Under the pieces are notes generated by a model. The model did no database searches, was not told the DNA's origin, and saw only the letters and a program-made list of their open reading frames with translations. Positions 49,697 to 59,916 of a stretch of DNA of 64,000 bases are shown here, piece by piece. The stretch lies in NCBI GenBank assembly GCA_001557505.1, contig LSAX01000010.1, positions 1,550,001 through 1,614,000 on the forward strand, written 5' to 3'. A program made the translations under genes and the position numbers. The DNA comes from Reticulascus tulasneorum. Its lineage: Eukaryota; Ascomycota; Sordariomycetes; Glomerellales; Reticulascaceae. The stretch's first letter is position 1, and the number at the start of each line of letters is the position of its first letter.

Positions 49697-50840
49697 TCAG
49701 TGATTTGCTCCTCTTATGCTCAGGCACCTTGGACAGTCTTGGGCGTGCCGAGATAAGCTGTATGAGCGGTTGCAGAGCATCTTACCACAGTCCATTTGGA
49801 CGCGGGGTCCGTGTGCACTCTTCTTGTGTCCCCTTAAGCCACTTCTAGTCAGGAATGACTTCGACTCGCAGCCAGTCTCATCACAGTTCAATGACAAGGG
49901 GCGTTCTGCAATATGGTCACTGGATATGGTTCAGTAAGCAGCTTGACAAACAAAGCATGTTTCAGGGTACTGACTTGAGAAACTCCAAGGTCCCAAACCC
50001 CAGTGGAGAGAGGCTGCCGGAATAATCGATGGGTATCATTGGTTCGAAGGCCTGGGTGGGAGAGCCAGCACGAGACCCTGAGCTAGGAAGTGCCAAGCTG
50101 CCAGGAGTAAGGTCGCCGGAAACATCTAGAATGATTCTAGGCAACGAAGAAGATGGTTCTATCTGCTCGACATATTGCTGGGCGACTGGCTGATTTCGAT
50201 TCAGGGGAAGGGGACTATAAGCATTTGAGGTTTGTGTATGCATATCCCGCGAAAAATTCCTTGCTGCAGCATTATGGATAACGGCATCGTCTCCCATGCC
50301 ACGCAAAGCATGTACTGAAATCCTGTCGGCATCAGCTGATGACCAGTTCCCGTTCGTTATATAGTTGTTGATTTGGATATACTGAGAGTGCTGCTGGTTA
50401 GCAAGACATGGTTCTGGAACAACAGGGGCACGGCCAGCCGGCCAATGTTGTAGTTGAGTCCAGGGGTGTTCTGATGGACCTGCAGGACCCGGGTACAGAT
50501 CCGACCGTCCAGTCTGGTATACTAATTGGCTTTGAAGCATGCCGTGGTCCATGTATGTATCGCCAGAGAGTTCATGGGGAACATCAGAAACTGGAACATT
50601 TCGGGGGATTCCGTGGACATTGGCTGGCAATACTCTGGATGCGAGGCGAACTGGCAATTCAGTCGAGCCCTTTCTTTGTTCCACGGACGGTTCCATGTTT
50701 ATATCGCCAGAGAGTTCATGGGGAACATCAGAAACTGGAACATTTCGGGGCATTCCGTGGGCATTGGCTGGCAATACTCTGGATGCGAGGCGAACTGGCA
50801 ATGAAGTCGAGCTCTTTGTTTTTTTCACGGACGGATCCAT
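49697..50840 (-). CDS. C2H2 zinc-finger protein with a duplicated 48-residue N-terminal unit
   Basis: Exons 49975-50840 and 49697-49919, 362 residues. Residues 1-48 and 49-96 are near-identical copies, both containing LPVRLASRVLPAN and PRNVPVSDVPHELSGD. A low-complexity middle follows. The C-terminal exon has a C2H2-type finger, CDETGCESKSFLTRSG then LRGHKKSAHG, and a second Cys/His group, MDCGKMLCNRSYSLSRHA then DCPRC. The join (donor 49974, acceptor CAG before TGACC) is the only one I found that keeps the finger in frame; the acceptor is inferred. Start taken at MDPSV because the repeat unit begins there; an ATG at 50954 lies in frame upstream. It is convergent with the HeLo-pseudokinase gene, 3' ends 244 bp apart. 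Function unknown. Confidence 0.65.
50553..50840 (-). repeat. Tandem duplication of a 144-bp coding unit
   Basis: Two head-to-tail copies (50697-50840 and 50553-50696, 48 codons each) are nearly identical over most of their length and differ mainly in the first 12 codons. The exact 144-bp period keeps the reading frame. The high identity indicates a recent duplication. Confidence 0.85.
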
Positions 50841-51132
50841 GATGGTCAAGGTTTGGGTGAGTAGAAGTGGTAGAACAGCGGAAAGAGAAGTGGAAATGGT
50901 GGAAAACCTTGAACTGGAGTTGATAGACACAAGAAAGACATGATGGACAGACATGGTATAGTTATATATATAGTTATCGATAAGGCGTCTTATCGACGTA
51001 GTCCAGATGGTGCGCTCGAGGAGGTGTTTTATGCTCGGGAACGCATGGGTGTAGAGGATTTAGTGACATGGCTAGGGCACTGATAGTGGTGACTGTGAAG
51101 ATGTGAGGTTGCGTAATTGCCGGGATTATTGG

Positions 51133-51172
51133 ATTGCTGGATTGCTGGATTGCTGGATTGCTGGATTGCTGG
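51133..51172. repeat. ATTGCTGG 8-bp tandem repeat, five copies
   Basis: Five perfect ATTGCTGG units, flanked by an imperfect unit upstream (ATTATTGG). It sits about 290 bp upstream of the zinc-finger gene start. Confidence 0.85.
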
Positions 51173-52261
51173 ATTTCTGATTTTAGGAGTTGAGATGAGT
51201 GGTGCGTTGTGAGGTTGTTTGGTTTTTGAGGGTTTTGCCGCGAGGTTTCGAAGAGTCTGCTGTGCACTGAGGAGGAGACGACAAGGGTATCAAAAAGAAA
51301 CTCACAAAGTGCAACTTATGGTCTTAGTGACATATTACACCCATTGCCATTCATAGGTAATCTCCTGATACGTAGTCTGATGAAGTGGGCGTGGGGGAGG
51401 ATGCCATTGCCATCTACCGTTTGCTTGGGGGGATGGCTTACACTTCAACGGTGAGCACGGAAGATCCTCATCTGGCTCAAGGTGGACGGGCGCCCCCAGG
51501 TCACCGCCCTTCGACGACCGGGGTTGGTTTGCCTTTGCCAGGAAATTTTTGATATGAATTGGAAATCCTCTGCCGGACCGCATCGTTCGGCCAAGTATGA
51601 AGCAGGTGTGAAGTACGTCTACAATGTGACTCCTTGCATGCCTCATCTGGGGCGGGGGGTCAGCTTGCATCTAATCTGGCTCGGCGTAGATTCTCGCAGC
51701 CTTTCGAGGAATAGCAACATCACCTCATGAAAAGGTGGTACCTCTCCAAGGGATCTACCAGTAACTACCTTGGAGGGACTGCGCTTAGCCTGCAGCACCA
51801 GATGGGAGCATTGGAATGGGGGAAGAACGAAAGGAAAATGGATGGAGAGCCATGAAACAGCCGGTACCTCACTTCCGACAGCTGGGGCAGCAGCTGCAAG
51901 ATTTGACACTGGCGAAAGTGATCCCTTACAAGGAGATACCGGAATATCCGCGAATAGACGTGGAACCGAAGGTGGCATAGGACCTCGAGTGAAAGTGAAC
52001 CCAAGTTATGGTCAGTAATTAAAAAGCCCCCTGAATGGCACAGCTCGACTTTCTCCCCATTTGCCGCTCAGGAACCCGGGACCGAATGATAATCAAGTAC
52101 CTTACCTGCCAACCCATGTGTTTAGTGGTGTGCTAGCGTACAATCATGGATGCACTTTTTCTCGCCCCCGACTCGGCGGAAAGACCCATGGTGTGTACGA
52201 CGTAGTAAAACCTCACTGAAAGTGGTGATGACTCGCTACCTACGGTATCATCCGTCCGCGT

Positions 52262-52311
52262 GGGTTTCCTGCAAGATCACTCGGGTGGGTTCCTGGCAAG
52301 ATCACTCGGGT
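52262..52311. repeat. Direct duplication of a 24-25-bp unit
   Basis: Two adjacent copies share GCAAGATCACTCGGGT, with slight differences in the leading GGGTTTCCT / GGGTTCCTG part. Function unknown. Confidence 0.7.
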
Positions 52312-52399
52312 GTCCAGGCGGGACAGCCGCGGGTCCTCCCCGTAAACTCCTGGATCGGGTGTTGTGCTTCCAGGTAGCCCCGGCCGTCTTACAAGGGTC

Positions 52400-52510
52400 T
52401 GCGATCCCAACGCAACCTCTGAACTCTTCTCCTGGGTTGGTTCATCAAAGAGTATCGTAGTGTTCATTTCCGAGACTACAGCTGCCAAGGAATTGCCTGC
52501 TGATTCTACA
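52400..52510. repeat. Relict segment similar to 60485-60560
   Basis: Both places share AACCTC-GAACT-TTCT--GGGTTGG, then TTCAT-TCCGAGA--ACAGCTG, in the same orientation with substitutions and a small length difference. The shared frame reads TSELF--VG. This looks like two decayed copies of one dispersed element or gene fragment. Confidence 0.45.
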
Positions 52511-53523
52511 TCATCCGCTCACAAAAAAAATTCCTCTACATCTTAAAAGTGCTTCCCCAATCTCACACTTGGGCTCAGCGCCAAGAAGATTCGTCGAGAG
52601 AATGGCGCCAACGGTTACCAGATAAAATTCTGACGCGGATCAGTACCCTTGCATTTGCTAGACTCCACATTCACGCAACAATCTACCGAGTGCCAACACA
52701 TAACGTAGCATTGAGATCCAACATCCCAGCCAGTTGCCAGCTCATCTACAGATTACGGTGCGTCCAATACTTACGCCATGGGCATCTCGATCAGCCTTAT
52801 CGCTGGAGCTGCCATCCCTGTCTGCCAAAATCTCTGGCTGGAGCACCCATTCTGGCTAGCACAGGCACGGACAACACGACACCAACACCACACATTCTCC
52901 GGGGCAGTGGGCTATCTTCCGAATTGCTGTCAAGAGTTGCTTCCGATGTTCAGCCCGTCAGCTAGGATTCTGCATCAGAAATCTAACCACGAAGAAGCAT
53001 CCCATTGTGGGTGATCGAAGTCAGTGGTAAACAAATGAGCCTAGGATATCGTTTTGACAGCCATCCGTTTTGTATGTTTCCCCAGGAGTACAGTCGAGGT
53101 TTGTAGCAAGTTGTTGATGAGCAGCTCTTCAAAGGACAAGTTGATTGTCATGTACGAGCATATTACAATCTTACTACTTGCGGTATGCTAGATACCCGGA
53201 GATGTTCTTCGCACTCATGACCATATCTTCTTGGTCGCCTTCCGCTACTCTTACTAGTAGTTCTATACGTGTATATTGGAATAATGGTTTCCGACTAGTT
53301 CGCAATCACGTTACTAGCCCAGTCGGAACCTCCAATAATGTGTGTCCGGCTCTGGGCCTACGTATTGAAGTATGCATACATACATGTACATTCGGGGACA
53401 AATGCTCCTAGAATAAACACGGGCATGAATTAGTCAGAACAGGGGCAAAATTAAAGGGCGCGGACCAGGCAGATAGTGAAAGCAGTCTGCATAAGTGATT
53501 GAAAGCCCGGACCAGGTAGGCTA

Positions 53524-53860
53524 GAAGGTAAGGGTAGGAGGGAGGTTAGGGAGGGAGGTTAGGGAGGAAGGTTAGGGAGGAAGGTTAGTGAGGAAGGTTA
53601 GTGAGGAAGGTTAGTGAGGGAGGTAGTGAGGGAGGTTAGTGAGGGAGGTTAGTGAGGAAGGTTAGTGAGGGAGGTTAGTGAGGGAGGTTAGTGAGGAAGG
53701 TTAGTGAGGGAGGTTAGTGAGGAAGGTTAGTGAGGGAGGTTAGAGAGGAAGGTTAAGGAGGTAGGTTAGCGATGTAGGTTAGGGAAGAAAGGTTAGGAAG
53801 GTAGGTTATGGAGGTAGATTAAGAAGGTAAGATAAGAATGTAGGTTAAGGACGTAGGTAG
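53524..53860. repeat. G-rich minisatellite, about 13-bp unit GGTTAGTGAGGRA
   Basis: About 25 units of a 13-bp word (variants GGTTAGGGAGG, GGTTAGTGAGGGA, GGTTAGTGAGGAA) run in tandem and then degrade at the 3' side into GTAGGTTAGG-like units. The 5' units contain TTAGGG, but the period is 13, so it is not a telomere array. Confidence 0.88.
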
Positions 53861-54172
53861 CCTAAGAAGGTGGGATAAGAATGTGGGTCAGACCAGGAAG
53901 TGTCGGAACTCACAAAATTTTGCCACCGGAGAGCTTTCCAAAGTTCCCCAGTGGCTGCAGAGTCCGTGCATTAACTTCATGCATGACCCTGCAGCCCGGG
54001 TAATTTGTGATCCTTTAATAAAAGAAAATTGAGCAATTTCCAGTATTCTTCAGATCAAGACTGTGGGCTCGGCCAGAAGCAGAGGATATCATTGATGCTG
54101 GAAATATCCAGGTTGGCATAGGGCTAAACCCTTTGGTTGACAACAAGGATGCTTCGGGCTACGGCATGGCCG

Positions 54173-57100
54173 TTAGTCTACATGGAGTTTCCTTTCGGTA
54201 CCAGCAAATATAGCCCCCAACAGCATTGTTAGCATCCCCAGCGTTGTAAAAGCTGGTATGAAAGCGTTCTGTAGATCCCCCTCGTGGCCCCAGCCAAACA
54301 TCCAATAAAACGCAAACCAAATAGATGGTATCATAGACACAGCCGAGTACATAACAACTTTCATAAACGAAATCCTTTCTCTCGCAACAAGACCCCAAAA
54401 GACGTCAATGTCGCCCATGGGACAGTCTTCCAGGAGCGGGAAACAGCGCCGAGGAATTCTCTCGACTAGATTCGGCAGGTTGACCAGAGGCCTGCAAAAT
54501 CTGGAATGCACTCTATGCCAGATGGAATCCCCTCCATAGCAAGCATAGAACAGATCGTTGAACATGTGCTTCGATATCGGGGGGTTAGCTGAAGAGCTTG
54601 GACAGTGCTTATAAAAGTATGTTGGATCCGAGGGCAGCTCTGACTCCTCCCCTGGGGAGAACCGGTCCGGTCCATATTTCTCTACCTGTATTGGAGAATC
54701 AGAGGGACTGAACCAAATTTCCAGAGAATACTAACCTTGACAAAGTCGCAGTACTGAAATACATATATTGAGGACAAATGGCGCCAAGGAATTCCCCAGA
54801 AAGCTCCTCTGAGCTCTATGTATCTCTTTCTTAGAGTCTGGAACAGCTCCGATGTTATCATACCCTCTGTTTCAATCTGTGCTAGGTGATAACGCGATGC
54901 ATTTGCGAGAAAAAAGAGGATCCGTGATGACTCAGAGACCACTGGTATCATCGAATCATCAAACGTGCCATAAGAGGAAGCGGGAGTGTTAGTCGAGTCC
55001 CGATTGTGACTTTTAGATGATATCTGAGAACTTTGGTCTGCGGAGTTTATGCTAGAACTAGACTCCCCAGGACTAGTCGACATTTCCCACTGCCCGTTTG
55101 AAGTGTCGTCAACTTGTTTATCTTGGCCAAGGGCATACTTCATAGGATGACTTCCGTAGAGCTCGGCTAGTCCCAGAGCAACTGTAGAACTCAGAATCTC
55201 ATCTCGAGTTTGGCCGCATCTCTGAACGATGTTAGCAATGGACTCTATACATTAGGGAGTTTGAGATGGTCATGTTTAGTCCATAGCACAAACTGTAAGA
55301 GAACAGATGGAAATACACGAAGCAAAGGAGGATACTAACACAAATCCACCTTAAACTTGCCCCACCGAGAATCAAATTTTGGTGTGGGTTTGCCAGTGGC
55401 CACCAATCCCATTCCGAGCCAGTCTTTCTCTTCACAAAACTTTTTAGGCGGCCACTCCATGACACCTCCATTTGAAGAATGACCTCCAACTCGTCGGGTT
55501 CAGCATAGTCCAATTCCGACACAATGGAGTTAAGTCGTACCCTAAGTGGTTCGGTATCTGGCTGATTCACGCTTACTAACCCCTGGACCCTAGCGAGGTA
55601 CGACGCAAACTGACGTTTTTGGAGGCTACGTTGAAGAGCCGAGACCAGCTTCTGAGTTGCCTCGCTCTTGTCAATGAACTCTCGGTTCAGAAACTCGAAT
55701 GGCAATCGAATGTTTGCCTGAGAGCCTAATCTACGGTCCTCGTGCTGGTCCAAGTTTGTCATATGCTGTTGTACAGAGTGTCGGATGTAGTCTGCTTGAG
55801 TGGTCTTGTTGGGGTGGCTGCTTGAAGATGCTAGGCTATTTACGGATTGATGATTGCTCCGAGGTTGTACTTCGGCGTTGGATCCGATACTACTTAGTCG
55901 CCCAACAGCTCTCTTGTAGATGAGCCTAGCTGGGTCCTCACAGTGTTGTTGATCAGACGGATCAGTGAGACTTAACCACTTTGTAATCGTAGGCCAAATT
56001 GCGAGTCTGCGTTTCCAATATGTGCTCCTTCCTCTCAATGCTCCACTTTGGCAGGATGGCTCCTCTGCTGAGCAACTTGCAAGCCGCTGAGTGCTTGCAG
56101 CACCATGTTGGTCATGTCCAGAGTATTGATTCTTCAACGATTTTGAACCCAGTACTTTATGCAGATTTTGGGACCACAGGGATTGTTCTGGTGCTGGCCG
56201 TGCCAAGATATATGCTAGCTGTGTTTCGCCTTTCCTCTGGCTCTCGTGTGCCAGATTGACAAAGAAGCTGGAGAATATCGGCACAAGTATATCTATTCTG
56301 TTGTCAGATTCAGCAGGGGATAGGTTCCAAATCTTGTTGGTAATTGCCATAGCCTGCCCGTTGTCGAATGAGATGGTCAAAATTATATCGACCAGCACCG
56401 AGTCCGGAACGACGAAATGTCTAAGCCGGTCTTTCATTACTTCGAAAGGCTCGCTAGAGACGAGAAATGATTTGACACTATCCAAATGTGGATAGTTGAA
56501 GTCGTTAGAGTCTCCTGGATCTTCTGCATCACTATCTGTGTCAAATTCTTCGTCCTGTAAGACTTCGTTGTGATCCGATCTGGCGAGCTTTTTGTCACGA
56601 GCAGTCGGGACCCTAGGGGAAGAGGTGAGGTAATGGACCAGGGGGGCCCCTGTTACCTACCACTGAGAGGAACCACGAAGGTCAAAGCTATATAGAGCAG
56701 GAGGGCCCCGAGGTAGACCTAAGGGGTTCAGAGATAAAAACCGTCATCTACATACACCTACCTAGCAAGAGGCCTACAGTGACCAAGCCGCATGCCCCTT
56801 CACTCTATACTACAACTCCTGTGGGCGCTGGCCCTGACACTTTTCAAGAAGCCCATCAATCTGCCGTAACTTTTGACTTTCGCCTATAGCACTATGTTGA
56901 TCAAAAGGTTTCCCTTTCTTTGCATGGCCTCGATCATATTTCAACCAGATGCATCTTGATATATTGCGGGAATGCCTTGTAAGCAGTCGGGTCGCGTATA
57001 TACTTGTCCTGTCGTCTGCCAAGTCTGCTAACTGTCTCCCATAGAGTATGAGAAGGCGTCGGAGGATTTGTTGGAACCTCTCTGGGCCAATGTGTGACAT

Positions 57101-57451
57101 CTCTGCCGATATCTTGAAAATTCCATCCAACTCCTGGTCATGCGTAAGCAGGCCAACCACTAAATCTTGTGCTGATAGGAGCTCCTGGCTCTCGTGGTAG
57201 GTCGAGACTGATGTTGGCGCAGACTCCAGAGAGAATATTGACGATGGGTAAGATGCGACCGTCATTTCATCATCTTCCTGGTGTGTAGGTAGTTGATCGA
57301 TCTGAGTCGAAAATGATGCTTCAGCTCCAGATGTTGGGGTTGATCTTGACTCCGTCGTTGTGCCCGACTCGTCGACCTCTTTACGAGAATGGCTTAGGAC
57401 TTTAGGCTTGAACGTTTCAGACCAGCCTTTGTTCACAGATTCATGAAACAC
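54173..57451 (-). CDS. Large uncharacterised fungal protein with two C-terminal membrane segments
   Basis: No function recognised, but the layout recalls an uncharacterised family of fungal accessory proteins. Coding exons: 56814-57451 (5' end open), 55340-56612, 54736-55221 and 54173-54685; about 970 codons and all phases agree. It begins in frame with VFHESVNKGWSETFKPK; no ATG lies at that point, so the true first exon is upstream (see the DUF6590 entry). An acidic stretch (DEEFDTDSDAEDPGDSNDF) leads to YPHLDSVKSFLVSSEPFEVM. The second intron restores LRWICRCGQTRDE. Near the C terminus two hydrophobic spans (MKVVMYSAVSMIPSIWFAFY and AFTTLGMLTMLLGAIFAG) flank a short HEGDLQNAFIP loop. The first intron has a weak GTAGTA donor. 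Probably a membrane-anchored protein with a large cytosolic part. Confidence 0.7.
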
Positions 57452-58048
57452 TTCCCAATTCCGTCTTGGAGCTTTCCAACTAAAGACGCCTTCAGACCGT
57501 GATTAACTGTCTCATGTCGACAATAGTTGATCCTGGCGGGAAGTGGGAGACTTTCACCAGATTCGATAGAACATCCTACAGGAGGGTAGCCTAAGTCAGG
57601 CTCATCGTCCAGGAGTTCTGGCTGGTGTGTGTTGTCATATAGAATTCCGTGCTTGAGTGGGTTTGGCCAATATGCCGGTTTCCATTTACATCCATCACCT
57701 CCATACGAGAGTACTGGACTAAACCAATGAAGTTAGGTTGTGGGCATATTGGAAGACAAGCTCAACAAAACTTACGTGCAGAGGCTTCGACTCTTGTTCG
57801 CACTGTTTTGGATGACGATAAAGGTCCGAATCGAAAGTCGGACTTGCTGATCAAACCCATTCAACGACCAACCTTGGTCACCAGATGTATGAGTATCGGC
57901 CCCTGCTGGTTCACTCCATACAGTCTTGAAGATCTGTGGCAAATATTAGACTCGACTAATCGCACAGGACCAGATCATGATCAAATACTTGTCCACGTTG
58001 AAAACTGCCGACCACAATCGTATCTGGACCTTTGTCTTTGGTATCCAT
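57433..58048 (-). CDS. DUF6590-domain protein, minus-strand member of a divergent pair
   Basis: Function unknown (DUF6590 is found in many fungal proteins of accessory regions). Exons 57989-58048, 57776-57933 and 57433-57718, 167 residues in phase. Domain features in order: SFQRGQIFKTVWSEPAG, then RTFIVIQN and SLCTPVLSYGGDG, and at the end ARINYCRHETVNHGLKASL, which matches the usual RINY/F-TVEHNVKV motif. The tryptophan-rich N-terminal part seen in its plus-strand neighbour is missing or lies in an unfound exon. Its last 19 bases of coding sequence overlap, in another frame, the first codons of the two-membrane-segment gene, and an in-phase GT-AG intron (57490-57557) could instead fuse the two. 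Confidence 0.68.
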
Positions 58049-58419
58049 CGCAATAGATGGGTATACGATTAGCAATGCACTGCTAATGTAGGATGGATGA
58101 CAGGAGATACGCTCGGAAATTATGTGATAGAAATGGCTACAGGTCTGGTTGACGCAGTTGACAGTCACCACACACACACACGCGATGCAAGATGCCTGGC
58201 AGCCTTACAGCCTCACTCACCCAACAATTGCTAATGTTGGCCAATTACATAACCGCTGGCTGAATCGCCTGCTCCTACTTCGCCATTCGTGGCTGAGCTG
58301 TTGATAATCCCAACCCCTCACTTGAATGCAGTCCTATGAACAAGAGTTTCAACCCTCGATTTACTCTTTGCGATCTTTAGAGTGGAATACTAGTGCCTGT
58401 ATTCATTTTTGTCTTGCAG

Positions 58420-59916
58420 TCATGTCCGAAATATCCACTTGAGCTCTGAAGATGGCAAGGCTGTGGAGGGACAGAAGCAGCAGCAGCTGAAATCCACGAA
58501 TTGGATCTGGTCAGATGACTTCCAAGCGTATTACAGAAATAGAAAGTATAAGCATGGTATGATCCTATATCCCTGTGCTCCATAGTATGCTGATTATGAG
58601 CAGGTGAAGTATTCCGACAATGGTTGTTTACAGAACACCTAGATGGGGACGCAGCTAGTAAGTTCTTTTCACAGGGCTTGAAAGATCGTTCGTGTTTGAG
58701 CCTCTTCCAGACTGCGGAATGTATTCTCATAGCAGACTACTAGCTGATAAATCTCTTACCTACAATAAACTCGAGACGCCGACGATGGTGGCTGGATGGG
58801 GTGATACCGTGGTATCTGCGGGGCAACAAGTGGTCGACGAACTGGCGGGAACACATCAAAGGCCAGAGACAGAGCCAAAGCCAGAGCCAGAGACAGAGCC
58901 GGAAATCGAGACTCCAGAAGTGGCCCCAGATCGGTCTGCACAACCTAAAAATATGAGTTGATAGTACTACTAATCATATAATTATAGCAGATATTTTGAG
59001 CCAAGTGGCGATAATTCAATCCCAGATGACATTAGCATCGTTGCAGCTATTGCTCACACTCGCGAATATCATTTGGGTCGAAGCAGCTCAGATCGTCCGT
59101 ACGAGGCCTATATTTTCGAGGATGACGGCCCTCCGACGCCTAGAGCTCCGTTGCGTACACGGAACGAATCGCAGGACGCAGAGCCCCTGGACTCCAGTGA
59201 GCGCATCAGTCCATCATCCTACTACCTGATGGCATTGCTAAATCTTCTATAGGATATCGAGTCGAGAACTCTTCTAAATTCCAACCAGGAAAGGCTTGTT
59301 TACCTACTGCCGCAATTGAGTGATGCTAATCACTTTGACATAGATTTTTAAGGTACTTTGGTCGGAACCATCGGGTGTCGTATCGGGAACGCCAACCGTC
59401 TCCGACTGCCGGACCTTTGGTAACGAACATGGTAGTTTCTATGTTGGGTTCCGAAGGTACATCGTAGTGGTAAATGACGACTGCAATTGCACTTGCGTGT
59501 AAGTCGGTATTAGCAGATTGCTAACAATCCAGAATCCCATGTACAAGCAGATCTGACCCTCTGACCTTCTAACTGACTCCAGTCCGATATTGACGTACGG
59601 AGGCAAAGCCTGTACGAAGAAGGGGACCAAGCCTCGAAGACATGGAGCTATCGTTCAGTTCGGACACAAATTGAGGATTCTTAATGGAGAACCGAAGCTG
59701 GGCTTCGAGCCTGTGAGATTCAAACTAACTGCCGACGGCGAAAAGATAGCAAAGGAATCAAGAGTCAACTACTCCAAGTTGGTGACGGTTGAGCATAATG
59801 TCAATGTATTTTTTATTGGCTATGTTGTGCCAGAAGATTGGGATACTTGCTCCGGGGCGGTTAACGAGTGCTGGGAAGATAAGCTTCAACATCAAGGCAG
59901 AAAGCGCCTTTGGTAG
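58420..59916 (+). CDS. DUF6590-domain protein, plus-strand member of a divergent pair
   Basis: Function unknown. Exons read as 58420-58556 (5' end open), 58604-58657, 58711 to about 58956, about 58991-59196, 59253-59293, 59344-59498 and 59583-59916. N-terminal STNWIWSDDFQAYYRNRKY and GEVFRQW match the usual WxWS-YYR opening; a Pro/Glu repeat stretch (PETEPKPEPETEPEIETPE) follows. The core reads SSKFQPGKIFKVLWSEPSG, VGFRRYIVVVNDDC, PILTYGGKACTKKG and SRVNYSKLVTVEHNVNVFF, a full DUF6590 set. The intron after FQPGK begins GC, not GT. The join near 58956/58990 does not agree in phase with a canonical donor, so that part of the model is uncertain or the gene is damaged there. The first exon is not found. 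Confidence 0.65.

Larger units (their letters stand above)
50841..54172. other. Gene-poor 3.3-kb repeat-bearing region
   Basis: No gene could be supported. It contains an 8-bp tandem repeat (51133-51172), a short direct duplication (52262-52311), a relict segment resembling one near 60.5 kb (about 52400-52510) and a long minisatellite (53524-53860). Open frames such as 52549-52965 (+) have no recognisable content. Confidence 0.5.

Noticed and set aside
50408..50943. Plus-strand frames over the 144-bp duplication, with repeated EFMGNIRNWNIS-type words
   Set aside because: They are complements of the duplicated minus-strand unit. The minus frame continues into a zinc-finger exon, the plus frames do not.
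50974..51267. Minus-strand open frame with SNPAIQQS repeats
   Set aside because: The repeats are simply the translated 8-bp microsatellite; no other support.
53524..53860. Interstitial telomere or CRISPR-like array
   Set aside because: The period is 13 bp with no spacers and only some units contain TTAGGG, so it is a minisatellite, not a telomere or a CRISPR array.
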